Shown here: positions 45,328-54,171 of the stretch, in pieces | How the letters are laid out: each line of letters begins with the position of its first letter | How positions within the stretch are numbered: the stretch's first letter is position 1 | Assembly: GCA_023300235.1 (NCBI GenBank) | Contig: JALZWN010000130.1 | Location: 1 to 59,413, forward strand | Length of the DNA: 59,413 bases | Direction: 5' to 3' | Source: Mariniblastus sp. | GTDB taxonomy: Bacteria > Planctomycetota > Planctomycetia > Pirellulales > Pirellulaceae | Made by a program: the position numbers and the translations under genes | The notes under the pieces: model-generated | Seen by the model: the letters and a program-made list of their open reading frames with translations, nothing else | Databases searched by the model: none | What the model was told of the DNA's origin: nothing

Positions 45328-45620
45328 TCTTGCCGGCCGAAAATGACTAAAGCTTTTTTTAAAACGTCTCGTTCTCTCTCGACTCTCCTCAGTTCCGCTT
45401 CAAGCTCCTGAACGCGTGAATCCAAGGTTTCACCGACCGGGCCAGCTTCGGCCAGCTGCAGTTTCTTCCAGCGGTAAACTAGATTGGTTCCAGATATTCC
45501 AAGCCGATCCACAACAGACTGAGCTGAGTGACCATCAAGCAACATCTGCACTGCTTCGGCCTTAAACTCATCGTCGTACGATCGTCGTGATTTCTGTTTA
45601 GATTGGTTCTTACGTGGCAT
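45324..45620 (-). CDS. IS3-family transposase OrfA (helix-turn-helix)
   Basis: Start ATG at 45620 (98 aa), with GGAG 7 bases upstream; an upstream in-frame ATG at 45641 is less likely. It has the HTH_Tnp_1 pattern (SYDDEFKAEAVQMLLDGHSA, SVVDRLGISGTNLVYRWKK) followed by a leucine-zipper coil (VQELEAELRRVERERDVLKK). It binds the IS ends. The slippery A-run near its 3' end could give a -1 frameshift into OrfB. Confidence 0.9.
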   Translation of the reverse strand: MPRKNQSKQKSRRSYDDEFKAEAVQMLLDGHSAQSVVDRLGISGTNLVYRWKKLQLAEAGPVGETLDSRVQELEAELRRVERERDVLKKALVIFGRQE

Positions 45621-45704
45621 CTTGAGGCTCCTTGGGATCATCCCATTTTAGGCCCCGCGTGGCCCCCTAAACCAGCACCACCTCAGGTTGACAAAATCAC
45701 AAGC

Positions 45705-45784
45705 TGGGAATGAAAGGCGACTATCTCCGCATGACTAAACCAACCGGCCCGTTAGCGAGAATTCCCACGGGTTCCTCGCTAACG
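45705..45784. repeat. Dispersed repeat with 10-base perfect stem
   Basis: CGTTAGCGAG (45750-45759) pairs with CTCGCTAACG (45775-45784); the intervening segment holds ATTCCCACGGGTT. GAATGAAAGGCGACTAT precedes it. The same modules occur near 24951-25155, so this is a member of a repeat family. It lies just outside the IS. Confidence 0.6.
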
Positions 45785-45985
45785 CGTCGAACTACCAGAA
45801 CCCTCTGATTCAAAAACTGATTTCCCCGGTCCTAGTTCGACGGACCGCCCCTCGGTTGATAGCAATCAAGAACTTTCGAAATTGCTTCCTTGCTCTACCG
45901 GGGGGCGCCGTTTCTGATACAATTTTGTAGATACACTTTTATCCTTTTCGAGCTTCACCACACCTGCTACTAGCCTGGGGCCACA

Positions 45986-47269
45986 ATGTTCAATCTTTTC
46001 ACGTCTAAGAAAACAGATCAATCAGACCGTCAAGCCAGCTTTTTTGTCGAGCCACTCGAAGAGCGAATGATGCTCTCGACGGTCCAGATTTTCGCGGCGG
46101 GGAGTACGGGGGAAGAGAGCTTCCGATTAACAGCTGGAAACGAAACAGCTGTTTTCGAGAACGTTGGCGGCAACGCGGCCAATGGAAACTTCCAAACGTT
46201 TACTTTTGAAACAAACCAAAATTTGTCGGCGTCTGATATCGACATTGAGTTCTTCAACGACTCGTTCGATTCGGCAACGGGACGGGATCGAAATTTGACG
46301 GTCAATCGAATTGAGGTTGATGGGCAGACCTTCTTCACAGCAAGAGATGACGTTTATTCTGAGGGCGGATTTCAATTTGGCAACCAAGCGAACGGCTACG
46401 GAGTTGGCGACACGCTTTACCTCAATGGCAGGTTCGAATTTGGATCCAATGTAAATGACGGCACCGAGATTACAGTTTTCGCCAGAGGTGCAAATGGCGA
46501 CGAAAGATTTGAGGTGCTGGTTGGGGACGAGGTGATAGGAACGGCTCAGGTCCGCGACCTACCGTTTGATGACTTTGGAGATTTCACTGTAGGCGTTAAT
46601 CGTGATGTGTCGGGAAGTGAAGTTAGCGTTCGGTTCATCAATGATCTGTACAACCCCGAAGCCGGCATTGATCGCAACCTGATTGTCGATCGAGTTAGAG
46701 TCGGTGACCGAACCCTTGAAACGGAATCACCTGAGGTCTTTTCAACCGGCACCTGGAGACCTGACATTGGGTTTCAGGACGGCAACCCTCAAAGTGAGAC
46801 CTTGCATTCCAACGGTGAATTCAGGTTCTTCGATCCACCACCGTTGGATTTCGATTTCCGCTTCGGCAGCTTTGAATTCCGGCAAAACGATGCGATTACC
46901 GTCACTCCAGACCCAATAGGGTTTCCGTTCCAGACCTTATCCATCACTCCCGGGTCGGGAGATGGTGTCATCTTTAGTGACTTTGATATTACAGCAGGTC
47001 AAACGCTTAGACTTATTGGGTTCGTCAACCGGCTCTCAGCAGATAGTGGACCAGCCTTTTTAGGTGTTGACTATTATGATGCGGACGGCAACGAGATCGG
47101 CGAGCAAGTTTTCAGTATTGGGATCTCGGAGAACCAATCTTCGGGCGTCGGCACTGTAGAACTCACGGCCCCAGCGGGCACGACTAGCGGAGGTCTTTAT
47201 GTCGTAATAACTGACCAAGCGAATCCAGCGGTCGTCGAATTAAGAACGCTTTTATTGCGTACCTTGTAA
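45986..47269 (+). CDS. LEPR-XLL exoprotein with two CBM60-like carbohydrate-binding domains
   Basis: 427 residues with no ordinary signal peptide. The N-terminus has FFVEPLEERMMLSTV (residues about 20-34), a version of the LEPR-XLL motif that marks large exoproteins in planctomycetes. Two tandem xylan-binding CBM60-like domains follow (about 35-150 and 155-285), each ending with the pattern FxNDxxxxxxGxDRNLxVxxxxV, the second including VFSTGTW. The last 140 residues are an unassigned beta-rich domain. It is probably exported and binds polysaccharide. Its export route is not obvious; the secretion-like cluster begins 0.6 kb downstream. An 11-base-stem terminator follows. Confidence 0.82.
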   Translation: MFNLFTSKKTDQSDRQASFFVEPLEERMMLSTVQIFAAGSTGEESFRLTAGNETAVFENVGGNAANGNFQTFTFETNQNLSASDIDIEFFNDSFDSATGRDRNLTVNRIEVDGQTFFTARDDVYSEGGFQFGNQANGYGVGDTLYLNGRFEFGSNVNDGTEITVFARGANGDERFEVLVGDEVIGTAQVRDLPFDDFGDFTVGVNRDVSGSEVSVRFINDLYNPEAGIDRNLIVDRVRVGDRTLETESPEVFSTGTWRPDIGFQDGNPQSETLHSNGEFRFFDPPPLDFDFRFGSFEFRQNDAITVTPDPIGFPFQTLSITPGSGDGVIFSDFDITAGQTLRLIGFVNRLSADSGPAFLGVDYYDADGNEIGEQVFSIGISENQSSGVGTVELTAPAGTTSGGLYVVITDQANPAVVELRTLLLRTL

Positions 47270-47340
47270 TCTTGCCAGCAGAGAATTTTATCGTTTGATA
47301 CATTCTACCTGCTTTTAAAATCGGCCCTATTTGATTGATG

Positions 47341-47382
47341 AAGGTCACTTCTGGATGCGTTCGGAAGTGACCTTCTTGTCTT
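47341..47382 (+). terminator. Terminator after the LEPR-XLL gene
   Basis: AAGGTCACTTC (47341-47351) pairs perfectly with GAAGTGACCTT (47364-47374), followed by a T-rich stretch (CTTGTCTTG). The stem is strong; the T-run is interrupted. Confidence 0.75.
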
Positions 47383-47498
47383 GTTTGATTGCCCTAAGTA
47401 GCTCGCAAGAGTTTCTTGTGGTTCGTAGTACGGTCCGGCGCATACTACAGGCCGGCTTATGCGGTACCTGAATTAGACCTATGCCAGAAGCCCCTGAA

Positions 47499-47726
47499 TC
47501 ACAGATGTCTGGTAGCCATTACAAACGAGTTGCTCGATCCATTGCTGGTCATGCCGCTGCTGCCAATCAAAACGGTTTGGTTTTCGACCACTTCAAGTGA
47601 TAGATCGTTCTCAAATTCGTCTCCCCAAGCCCACAGATCTACGCCAATTAGGGTTGCGATTACATTGCTGCTGAACATGAACCGCCGTTCAAGTGGCTCA
47701 ACAAAGAAGGCCGGCTCAGGTTTCAT
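47499..47726 (-). pseudogene. Truncated LEPR-XLL protein remnant
   Basis: From ATG 47726 the 75-residue translation begins MKPEPAFFVEPLERRFMFSS, the same LEPR-XLL signature (FFVEPLE-R) as the protein at 45986, then about 55 residues (VIATLIGVDLWAWGDEFEND) and a stop. Other LEPR-XLL proteins have large domains here, so this is probably a shortened or decayed paralogue; a small intact protein is the alternative. The frame is open further upstream to 47867. It lies between the LEPR-XLL gene and the SecA-like gene, close to the latter's 3' end. Confidence 0.55.
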
Positions 47727-47850
47727 ATTCCCAAGTTGCCAGTCAAACAGATGAAACGAGTCGGCGGTATCATTGCCGCAGTTATCGATCGCAAAAGCAA
47801 GAAAACAACCAATCGCGAATACCCGCCAGAATCCCATCCAAGCTTGAGGA

Positions 47851-49689
47851 CTACGAGGAAACGACACTTAGATAAGGGTCTTGTCCTGTTTCAAAATGGT
47901 TCTTTTGTCGCTCTTTGTCTTGCCTTTGGAGGATCAACCGGTCGGTTAGGTACCTCCGTTCCAATTTGGCTTGGGCTTTTAAGAAATATCCGAACACCTG
48001 GCGTACATTTAACCTTCGGTGGTTCGCAAACGTTTTCTGAAGCTTTGCCGCTTTCTCATCGCCTAAACCAAGCCGTAAAATTTCATCTTCGAGCGAAAGA
48101 CAAAACTGGTAAGAACCTGGATTACCCTGTCGAGATGCACGGCCGATCAACTGCCAGTCGATCCGCTCACTCTCGTGCAACTCGGTCAAAATCACGTGCA
48201 AGCCGCCGTTCTGTTTAACCGAGTCATGAAGCTTAATATCTGTTCCTCGACCAGCCATATTCGTCGCGACGGTTACCCGCGAAGGTTGACCAGCGAGTTC
48301 GACGATTTCGGCTTCTTTTTCAATGAATCGAGCGTTTAGAACGACGTGTTCTACCTGTATTTTTTCCAGAGACGCGGAAAGCAACTCCGAGCTGACAACA
48401 CTGCGATTTCCGATCAAAACGGACCTTCCAGCAGCCACCGCGTGCTGAACATCCTCTGCAATCGCGTCGTATTTTTCTTGGCTTGTACGGAATATTTTGG
48501 TCGGCAATTGTTTGCGTTTGATGGGACGATGAGTCGGAATTCGTTTAACCGTTTTCTTATATACCTTTTTGAACTCTTTGCGAGAAGTAAACGCCGTTCC
48601 GGTCATGCCGCACAATTGCTCGTACAGGTTAAAATAAGACTGGATCGTGATCATTGCTGCTTGGCGATTTGGTGGTGTGACCTCTTGGCCTTCTTTCGCC
48701 TGAACGGCTTGATGAATCCCTTGTTGCCATTGCCGGCCTTCGGCGGGGCGCCCCGTGAATTCGTCAACGATCACGATTTCTCCCTCAATGATGGCGTAGT
48801 TTTTATCCAAATGAAAATCGCGATTCACTTTGATAGCGTTCTTCATATACCCATACAGCTGCTGGATCGAAACGCTTCGTGTAGATTGATTTCCGGGAAG
48901 ATTGCGGCACTTTCGAATGCCTTCGGCGGTAAGCTCGACGGACCGCCTCATCTCGTCGTAAGCAAAATCGGCCCTTTCAGCGAAACCGCCCGCATGTTCG
49001 GCTGCCCAATTGCAACACTCAGTAACTGTCTCTTGCTCTGACTTGCTGATCATCCCAATCACCAGCGGAGTCCGAGCCTCGTCGATCATGATGCTATCTG
49101 CTTCGTCAACTAACGCATAGTAAGTTCCTCGCATCACTCCTGCGTCTGCTTTTTTGCTTTGGTCAATCGCCATTCGATCTCGCAAAAAATCAAAACCAAA
49201 TTCCTTCGCCGCGCCATAAGTGATATCGCACCGGTACATTTCTCTGCGTTGTTCCGGCGACTGATCCGCTTTTAACACGCCACACGATAGCCCCAAGGCG
49301 AGATAAAGCGGCCGCAAAATCTCACAATCTCGTTCGGCAAGATACTCGTTAAAGGTTATCACGTGCATGCCTTTCCCTCGGATCGCGCAAAGATAACTCA
49401 CCAGTGACGCAGTTAACGTTTTGCCTTCGCCCGTTTTCATTTCGGCGATTCGCTCAAACGCCATTTCGATACCGCATTGGAGTTGGACATCGTAGTGGAC
49501 CATGTCCAGATGGCGTCGAGCGGCTTCAACGACCAATGCGAATCCTTCAGGAATAAGCCTGCGGACTGGGGTGTTCGTCATCGCAAGGTACCGCAAATCA
49601 AGACTGAGTTGTTTCAGTTCTTGGTCCGTCATTTTCTCTAGCTGTGTAGCCCGAGATCTAATTCTGGCAATGTACCGGCTTGTATTCAT
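47851..49689 (-). CDS. SecA-like ATPase lacking the wing, two-helix-finger and C-terminal regions
   Basis: I set the start at ATG 49689 (612 aa); the frame is open to 50067, but that part overlaps the divergent gene. SecA motifs are all present: Walker A MKTGEGKT (84-91), VDEADSIMIDEARTPL (194-209), the preprotein-binding region around DKNYAIIEGEIVIVDEFTGR, MTGTA (362-366), ATNMAGRGTDI (475-485) and QLIGRASRQGNPGSYQF (513-529). After NBD2 only about 80 residues remain, so the rest of the helical scaffold, the wing domain, the two-helix finger and the zinc tail are absent (E. coli SecA has 901). It is therefore probably not the housekeeping SecA. Divergent from the adaptor genes. Confidence 0.88.
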   Translation of the reverse strand: MNTSRYIARIRSRATQLEKMTDQELKQLSLDLRYLAMTNTPVRRLIPEGFALVVEAARRHLDMVHYDVQLQCGIEMAFERIAEMKTGEGKTLTASLVSYLCAIRGKGMHVITFNEYLAERDCEILRPLYLALGLSCGVLKADQSPEQRREMYRCDITYGAAKEFGFDFLRDRMAIDQSKKADAGVMRGTYYALVDEADSIMIDEARTPLVIGMISKSEQETVTECCNWAAEHAGGFAERADFAYDEMRRSVELTAEGIRKCRNLPGNQSTRSVSIQQLYGYMKNAIKVNRDFHLDKNYAIIEGEIVIVDEFTGRPAEGRQWQQGIHQAVQAKEGQEVTPPNRQAAMITIQSYFNLYEQLCGMTGTAFTSRKEFKKVYKKTVKRIPTHRPIKRKQLPTKIFRTSQEKYDAIAEDVQHAVAAGRSVLIGNRSVVSSELLSASLEKIQVEHVVLNARFIEKEAEIVELAGQPSRVTVATNMAGRGTDIKLHDSVKQNGGLHVILTELHESERIDWQLIGRASRQGNPGSYQFCLSLEDEILRLGLGDEKAAKLQKTFANHRRLNVRQVFGYFLKAQAKLERRYLTDRLILQRQDKERQKNHFETGQDPYLSVVSS

Positions 49690-49853
49690 TGCTTTTAAAG
49701 GACGCTTGAGTGCCGTTTGGTAAAACCCGGATGTTTCTAGGGAGAGCCCTGAAATATATTCTGTGCGACTCTCAATATCAATTAGAATCTGTATGAAATG
49801 CTTGTTTCGTGTTACGGCATTGCTTCGTTTTGTGATTCTACTTGTTTTCAGCA

Positions 49854-51809
49854 ATGCAGCCTCTTCCCAATTCAGATGCCATTCACCAGCTTGCATCGAG
49901 ATCGAAGTCAAGGAGCGATTTTTGTCACCGACTTCTTGGAATTGCCGCAGATACGATGCAAGCCGAAGCGGGATTACTATGGGATGCATCGACCAGACCG
50001 CTGCAACCAACGACTCAGTATTCTCGATACAATCAGACTGCCAAAATCCCCCTGTCTGAAGAAGCACATTCCAAGCTGCTATTGGATGCCCTCGCTGCTG
50101 ATCAACCGCTTATCATTCGACCAAAATCGGCAAACACAGACGGCTCGCTGCTATTGATGGTGGGCCAGTTCGACTTTGAAGGCAAACACTTAGTCGAACT
50201 ATTTGTGAGTAACACGTCCTCTGATGACCAGCAGTTATCAAGCACTTTCTCTAGCTTGCTGGGTGTCATCAATGGGGCCGTCAAAGACCTGCCCAGCTTT
50301 GCTCCGGAGGATGCTGCCGCCCAGTCACCGTCTTTGCAGATAACGCAAGTGGCTACCAGTGATTACTTAAATACGCTCCACAGTTCAATCGACCGTTCGT
50401 CAGCCTGTTCAAACGTGGCGAACGAAACTCGTCGTCTGCTGGATTGCGATCGAGTTTCGGTTGTGCTGCGACATCGTGGCCGCTTTCGTATTTTTTCCAT
50501 CAGTGGCCAACCATCGGTCAACCGTAGAAGTAACACCACCAAGTTATTGGAAAAGCTTGCCAACCGCCTACTGAAAACGGGTCAGGGCTTTTGGTACCCC
50601 AATGAACAGGACGTGCCAACCCAAATCAGCGAAGTACTTGACAAGTACCTATCGCTGTCGGCCACGCGCAGCTTGGTCGTCGAACCGATCTATGAAAAGA
50701 TTGAAGAAATCATAACTGACCCCGAGTCGTTCGAACGAAAACGCAATCTAGTCATCGGCGGCATTATCTACGAGCACTGTCATGAACTTTGGGAGCGAAA
50801 GCAAGTTGAACCGGCCCTGAACTTCACTACTCTGCATAGCGGAAATGCGATTCGCAATGCCAAGAAGCACCACAGCCTGTTTATGTACCCGGTGCTCAAC
50901 TTCTTGGGGAAATCAAGAGTTGTCACAGCCACGCGAATGTTGCCCAAAACCTTAATGGTCTGCGCGAGCATCTTGATAGCAGCGTTTGTGTTGACCCTAT
51001 GGCAAGTAGACTTTTATGTTTCGGCCGATGGCATATTAGTCCCCGAGAGAATTCAGCCCGTATTTTCGAAAGTCGACGGTGACGTGAGTCGCTTGCTAGT
51101 GCAACACGGAACCAGTGTAAAACGCGACGATAAATTGCTACTACTAACCAATCGTGAACACGAGATTCGAGCAAAGGATCTTAAGAGCAAGATTCGGTCG
51201 GCGCAACAGCGTTTGGAGATGATCCAAGACCAAATGTTCGAGCAACGCAGCGACGACAATCGCTCGGTCCAAGAAAACATCGAAGCTCTTAAATCGCAAA
51301 TCAAGAACTTTAAAGAACAAGAAGTCATCCTGAATGAGATCGGCGAAAGCATGGCCGTAACCAGCCCGCTGGATGGCCAAATCATTTCATGGGATTTGGA
51401 GCCACGACTAAAAGGACGAGCCATTCAAAGAGGTCAAGAATTGCTGGAGGTCGCGGCGATTGATGGCAAATGGAAATTGGAAATTGAATTGCCGGTCAAT
51501 CGCTACTGTCATCTTGCGCGCGAACTGGAAGACACCCCGCAGCCAAAAGTTTCTTTTCTGTTGGCTGCCGACACGTCCAAACGACACTATGGAAAAATCG
51601 TTGAAGTGGAGAAAACGGCCAGTCTGAATTCAAGCAACGAACAATTCATTCGACTTAAGGCAGACCTAGACGCCTCGGACCTCCATATTGAACAGGCCAG
51701 AACCGGCGTGACCACAAAGATTTACTGTGGCCGCACTAGCCTTGGATATTTTTGGTTGCATGACATCGGCGAATTCTTTCAGAAGAACGTCATGTTTTAC
51801 TTTAAGTAA
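49854..51809 (+). CDS. GAF-domain membrane-fusion (HlyD-like) protein
   Basis: The ATG at 49854 gives 651 residues; an in-frame TTG at 49842 is less likely. The N-terminal 360 residues are soluble and cytoplasmic, with GAF-like folds (about 20-150 and 170-340; ANETRRLLDCDRVSVVLRHR is a typical GAF strand-helix). One transmembrane helix (about 362-385, LMVCASILIAAFVLTLW) leads into a periplasmic adaptor: lipoyl half-motif ILVPERIQPVFSKVDGDVSR, a coiled-coil hairpin (about 425-490), the returning lipoyl half SPLDGQIISWD, and a beta domain. It would link an inner-membrane component to an outer-membrane channel, with the GAF part sensing a ligand. First of the plus-strand cluster. Confidence 0.85.
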   Translation: MQPLPNSDAIHQLASRSKSRSDFCHRLLGIAADTMQAEAGLLWDASTRPLQPTTQYSRYNQTAKIPLSEEAHSKLLLDALAADQPLIIRPKSANTDGSLLLMVGQFDFEGKHLVELFVSNTSSDDQQLSSTFSSLLGVINGAVKDLPSFAPEDAAAQSPSLQITQVATSDYLNTLHSSIDRSSACSNVANETRRLLDCDRVSVVLRHRGRFRIFSISGQPSVNRRSNTTKLLEKLANRLLKTGQGFWYPNEQDVPTQISEVLDKYLSLSATRSLVVEPIYEKIEEIITDPESFERKRNLVIGGIIYEHCHELWERKQVEPALNFTTLHSGNAIRNAKKHHSLFMYPVLNFLGKSRVVTATRMLPKTLMVCASILIAAFVLTLWQVDFYVSADGILVPERIQPVFSKVDGDVSRLLVQHGTSVKRDDKLLLLTNREHEIRAKDLKSKIRSAQQRLEMIQDQMFEQRSDDNRSVQENIEALKSQIKNFKEQEVILNEIGESMAVTSPLDGQIISWDLEPRLKGRAIQRGQELLEVAAIDGKWKLEIELPVNRYCHLARELEDTPQPKVSFLLAADTSKRHYGKIVEVEKTASLNSSNEQFIRLKADLDASDLHIEQARTGVTTKIYCGRTSLGYFWLHDIGEFFQKNVMFYFK

Positions 51810-51871
51810 CGTTGTTTCGATTCAAACCAAACAAACAAATACTCTGCCAACCGATCGTGAAGCACCTCTAG

Positions 51872-54112
51872 ATGTCTGTCATCGACTCCACCTCCCTGTC
51901 CTCTGAAGAACGCCCGATCGGAATGATCACGCGCGCTGACTTAGTGGTGAAGGAGAGTGTATATCAAGGAGAAAAGTGCTGGGTCGTCAAAGATCCGTTG
52001 GCCATGAAGTATTATCGGTTGATGGCCCCGGAGCATTCGGTCCTGACCGCGATGCGAGAATCCTGCAGCTACTTGGAACTCAAGAAACGACTTGATCGAG
52101 AGTTCCCTGAAAAGATCACAAAGCTGGAGGCGCTGCAGCATTTGGTAGTTTCACTTCACCGCAATGGCATGCTTAAGTCGCAGGCTAGCGGCCAAGCTAA
52201 ACCTCTACGAAAGCGCAGGAACAAAGAAGTAAAGCAAAAGTTGTTGCAGTTTTTATCTAGCATCGTTGCGATGCGACTGCCAGGCTTCGACCCCGAAAAT
52301 TTGCTGGGGTGGATGTACCGCTGGCTGGGCTTTTGCTTCACACGGAGTTTCACATGCATCATGATCGTCACGATGCTTCTAGCGGGTGGCTTGGTACTAG
52401 GCAACCTTGAAGAATTTCTTTCTCGCCTGCCCGACTTTCAGAACTTCTTCGCTTTAGACAACATCCTGTTCCTGGGAGCGATCTTAATATTCACCAAAAC
52501 CATCCACGAGTTTGGACATGGCCTGCTGTGTCATCACTATGGCGGTGAATGCCATGAAATTGGATTCATGCTGTTAGTCATGACTCCCGCGATGTACTGC
52601 AATACGTCAGACTCGTGGGTCATGCCTAACCGTTGGCACAGAATAGCGATTGGCGCCGGCGGGATGTATGTCGAGTTATTCTTGGCGGCAATCTGCACGT
52701 TCATCTGGTGGTTTACCAACCCGGGCTGGATACACTATCTCGCGTTGAACATCATGTTTCTAAGCTCGGTCAGTACGCTGTTGTTCAACATCAACCCGCT
52801 GCTTCGGTACGACGGCTACTACATGCTTTCTGACTTTCTTGAGATTCCCAACCTATCCCAGAAATCAAAGCTGGCACTGACTTCGACAGCGAGAGTTTGG
52901 TGTTTAGGCATGGAACCGGTCAACTCGCGACTACTACCGCAAAAATGGGTTGGCGTTTTTGCTTTGTACAGCGTGGTATCCGCTATTTACCGTTGGGCAG
53001 TGACACTGTTCATCTTCGGGTTCATCATGCAAATTTTCGAGCCTTGGGGCTTGGCACCGTTGGCGTATCTCATGGTTGCGTTTTCAGTGTTCGGCATGCT
53101 TGTCATGCCGCTCTATAAAATGATCAAATTCTTTTTCTATCCTGGGAGACTCAGACAAGTGAAACGCTTAAATTTCACGATTTCACTGCTGATGTTAGGA
53201 TTGGCAACAGCGTTCATCTGTTACTTTCCGTTTAAGCAACATGTCTACGGAAGTTGCCGGATTCGCCCCGCAGGTGCTCAGCTGGTTTACACACAAGAGC
53301 CCGGTGTATTGATCGACATCAAAGTGCAGCACGGCGACAATGTCCAAGCAGGCCAAATCCTAGCAATCCTCGAAAACCGAGATTTCGAACTCGAACTTGC
53401 TCAATTGAAGGGCGAACTTGCTCGGCTAGAACACGACCTGACGGGCTACGAGTTGAATCGAAATCTACACCTTGATTCCGAGCGTCTGATCACCGAAACA
53501 CAATTCAAGATCGAGTCGACCGAAGAACAAATTACCTTGAAAACTTTACAAGCCTCACCGCTCGTCCTGAAGGCTCCGCGGACGGGTGCCGTTGTCGTCG
53601 CTCCCAATACACCTCAGCCACCTTTAATTGGCCACCAACTTAGAAACTGGTCCGGCCTACCGCTTGAAGAAAAGAATCTTGGTGCTTTTTTTCAACCGAA
53701 CACGGTTCTTTGCATGATTGCCGATGACAACCAATACGAAGCGATCATCGTTCTTGATCAGTCCGATGTGAATCTGATCGAAACTGGCCAAGCCGCAAAA
53801 TTCTGTGTCGATCAGTACCGGGATCAAGTTTTCAGCGGAGAGGTTTCCGTTGCTTCTCACGACGAACTGACCGTAGTTCCGCGAGAACTGTCGCAAACAA
53901 ACGGTGGTCCGATCGCTATCAAAACCACCGCCGACGGCGAACGGCCATTATTGACATCGTTTGCGGTCTACGCGACCGTGGATTTGAGCTCGCTAGAAAA
54001 CTCGATCCAACTTGGCGACGGATTCTGCGGCAGTGCCAAAATTCATGTTGGCACCGCGTCATTGGGGGCGATGGGGATACGCTATCTCCGGAACCTGATC
54101 AATTTCAGGTAG
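51872..54112 (+). CDS. PqqD-like/M50 (site-2-protease-like)/HlyD fusion membrane protein
   Basis: 746 residues in three parts. Residues about 20-100 form a small winged-helix region resembling PqqD-type peptide chaperones (KYYRLMAPEHSVLTAMRE). Residues about 140-450 are a multi-pass M50 domain with the zinc motif HEFGH (212-216) and the partner motif NINPLLRYDGYY (about 306-317), so it should be able to bind zinc. Residues about 455-746 are a periplasmic HlyD-like adaptor with lipoyl half-motifs (PGVLIDIKVQHGDNVQAGQI, APRTGAVVVAP). It follows the GAF adaptor by 62 bases. It may process or hand over a peptide substrate to the TolC route. An equivalent named system is not known to me. Confidence 0.85.
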   Translation: MSVIDSTSLSSEERPIGMITRADLVVKESVYQGEKCWVVKDPLAMKYYRLMAPEHSVLTAMRESCSYLELKKRLDREFPEKITKLEALQHLVVSLHRNGMLKSQASGQAKPLRKRRNKEVKQKLLQFLSSIVAMRLPGFDPENLLGWMYRWLGFCFTRSFTCIMIVTMLLAGGLVLGNLEEFLSRLPDFQNFFALDNILFLGAILIFTKTIHEFGHGLLCHHYGGECHEIGFMLLVMTPAMYCNTSDSWVMPNRWHRIAIGAGGMYVELFLAAICTFIWWFTNPGWIHYLALNIMFLSSVSTLLFNINPLLRYDGYYMLSDFLEIPNLSQKSKLALTSTARVWCLGMEPVNSRLLPQKWVGVFALYSVVSAIYRWAVTLFIFGFIMQIFEPWGLAPLAYLMVAFSVFGMLVMPLYKMIKFFFYPGRLRQVKRLNFTISLLMLGLATAFICYFPFKQHVYGSCRIRPAGAQLVYTQEPGVLIDIKVQHGDNVQAGQILAILENRDFELELAQLKGELARLEHDLTGYELNRNLHLDSERLITETQFKIESTEEQITLKTLQASPLVLKAPRTGAVVVAPNTPQPPLIGHQLRNWSGLPLEEKNLGAFFQPNTVLCMIADDNQYEAIIVLDQSDVNLIETGQAAKFCVDQYRDQVFSGEVSVASHDELTVVPRELSQTNGGPIAIKTTADGERPLLTSFAVYATVDLSSLENSIQLGDGFCGSAKIHVGTASLGAMGIRYLRNLINFR

Positions 54113-54171
54113 GCTGTGCCAAAGTAAATGCGTGATTAAGAGTGAGAGTGAGAAGAGCGACTGCGTGCTGG

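Larger units (their letters stand above)
44413..45689 (-). mobile_element. IS3-family insertion sequence (IS2/IS150-like)
   Basis: Two overlapping minus-strand transposase frames lie between terminal inverted repeats. The left end CCTGAGGTGGTGC...TTTAGGGGGCCACGCGG and the inverted right end agree at 31 of 33 positions (44415-44447 and 45655-45687), and the pairing continues outward as AACC/GGTT. TG...CA ends, two ORFs and the DDE motif are the IS3-family pattern. No flanking target duplication is visible, so the insertion may be old or rearranged. Both frames are intact, so it may still be active. It sits 173 bases beyond the YTV terminator, between the YTV gene and the LEPR-XLL gene. Confidence 0.9.

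Noticed and set aside
44413..45689. Target-site duplication around the IS
   Set aside because: The flanks read AACC and GGTT, which extend the inverted repeat; no matching direct repeat of 3-5 bases follows outside.
49690..50067. N-terminal extension of the SecA-like frame
   Set aside because: It overlaps the start of the divergent GAF-adaptor gene, and the SecA similarity begins close to the ATG at 49689. A few residues before that ATG may still belong.
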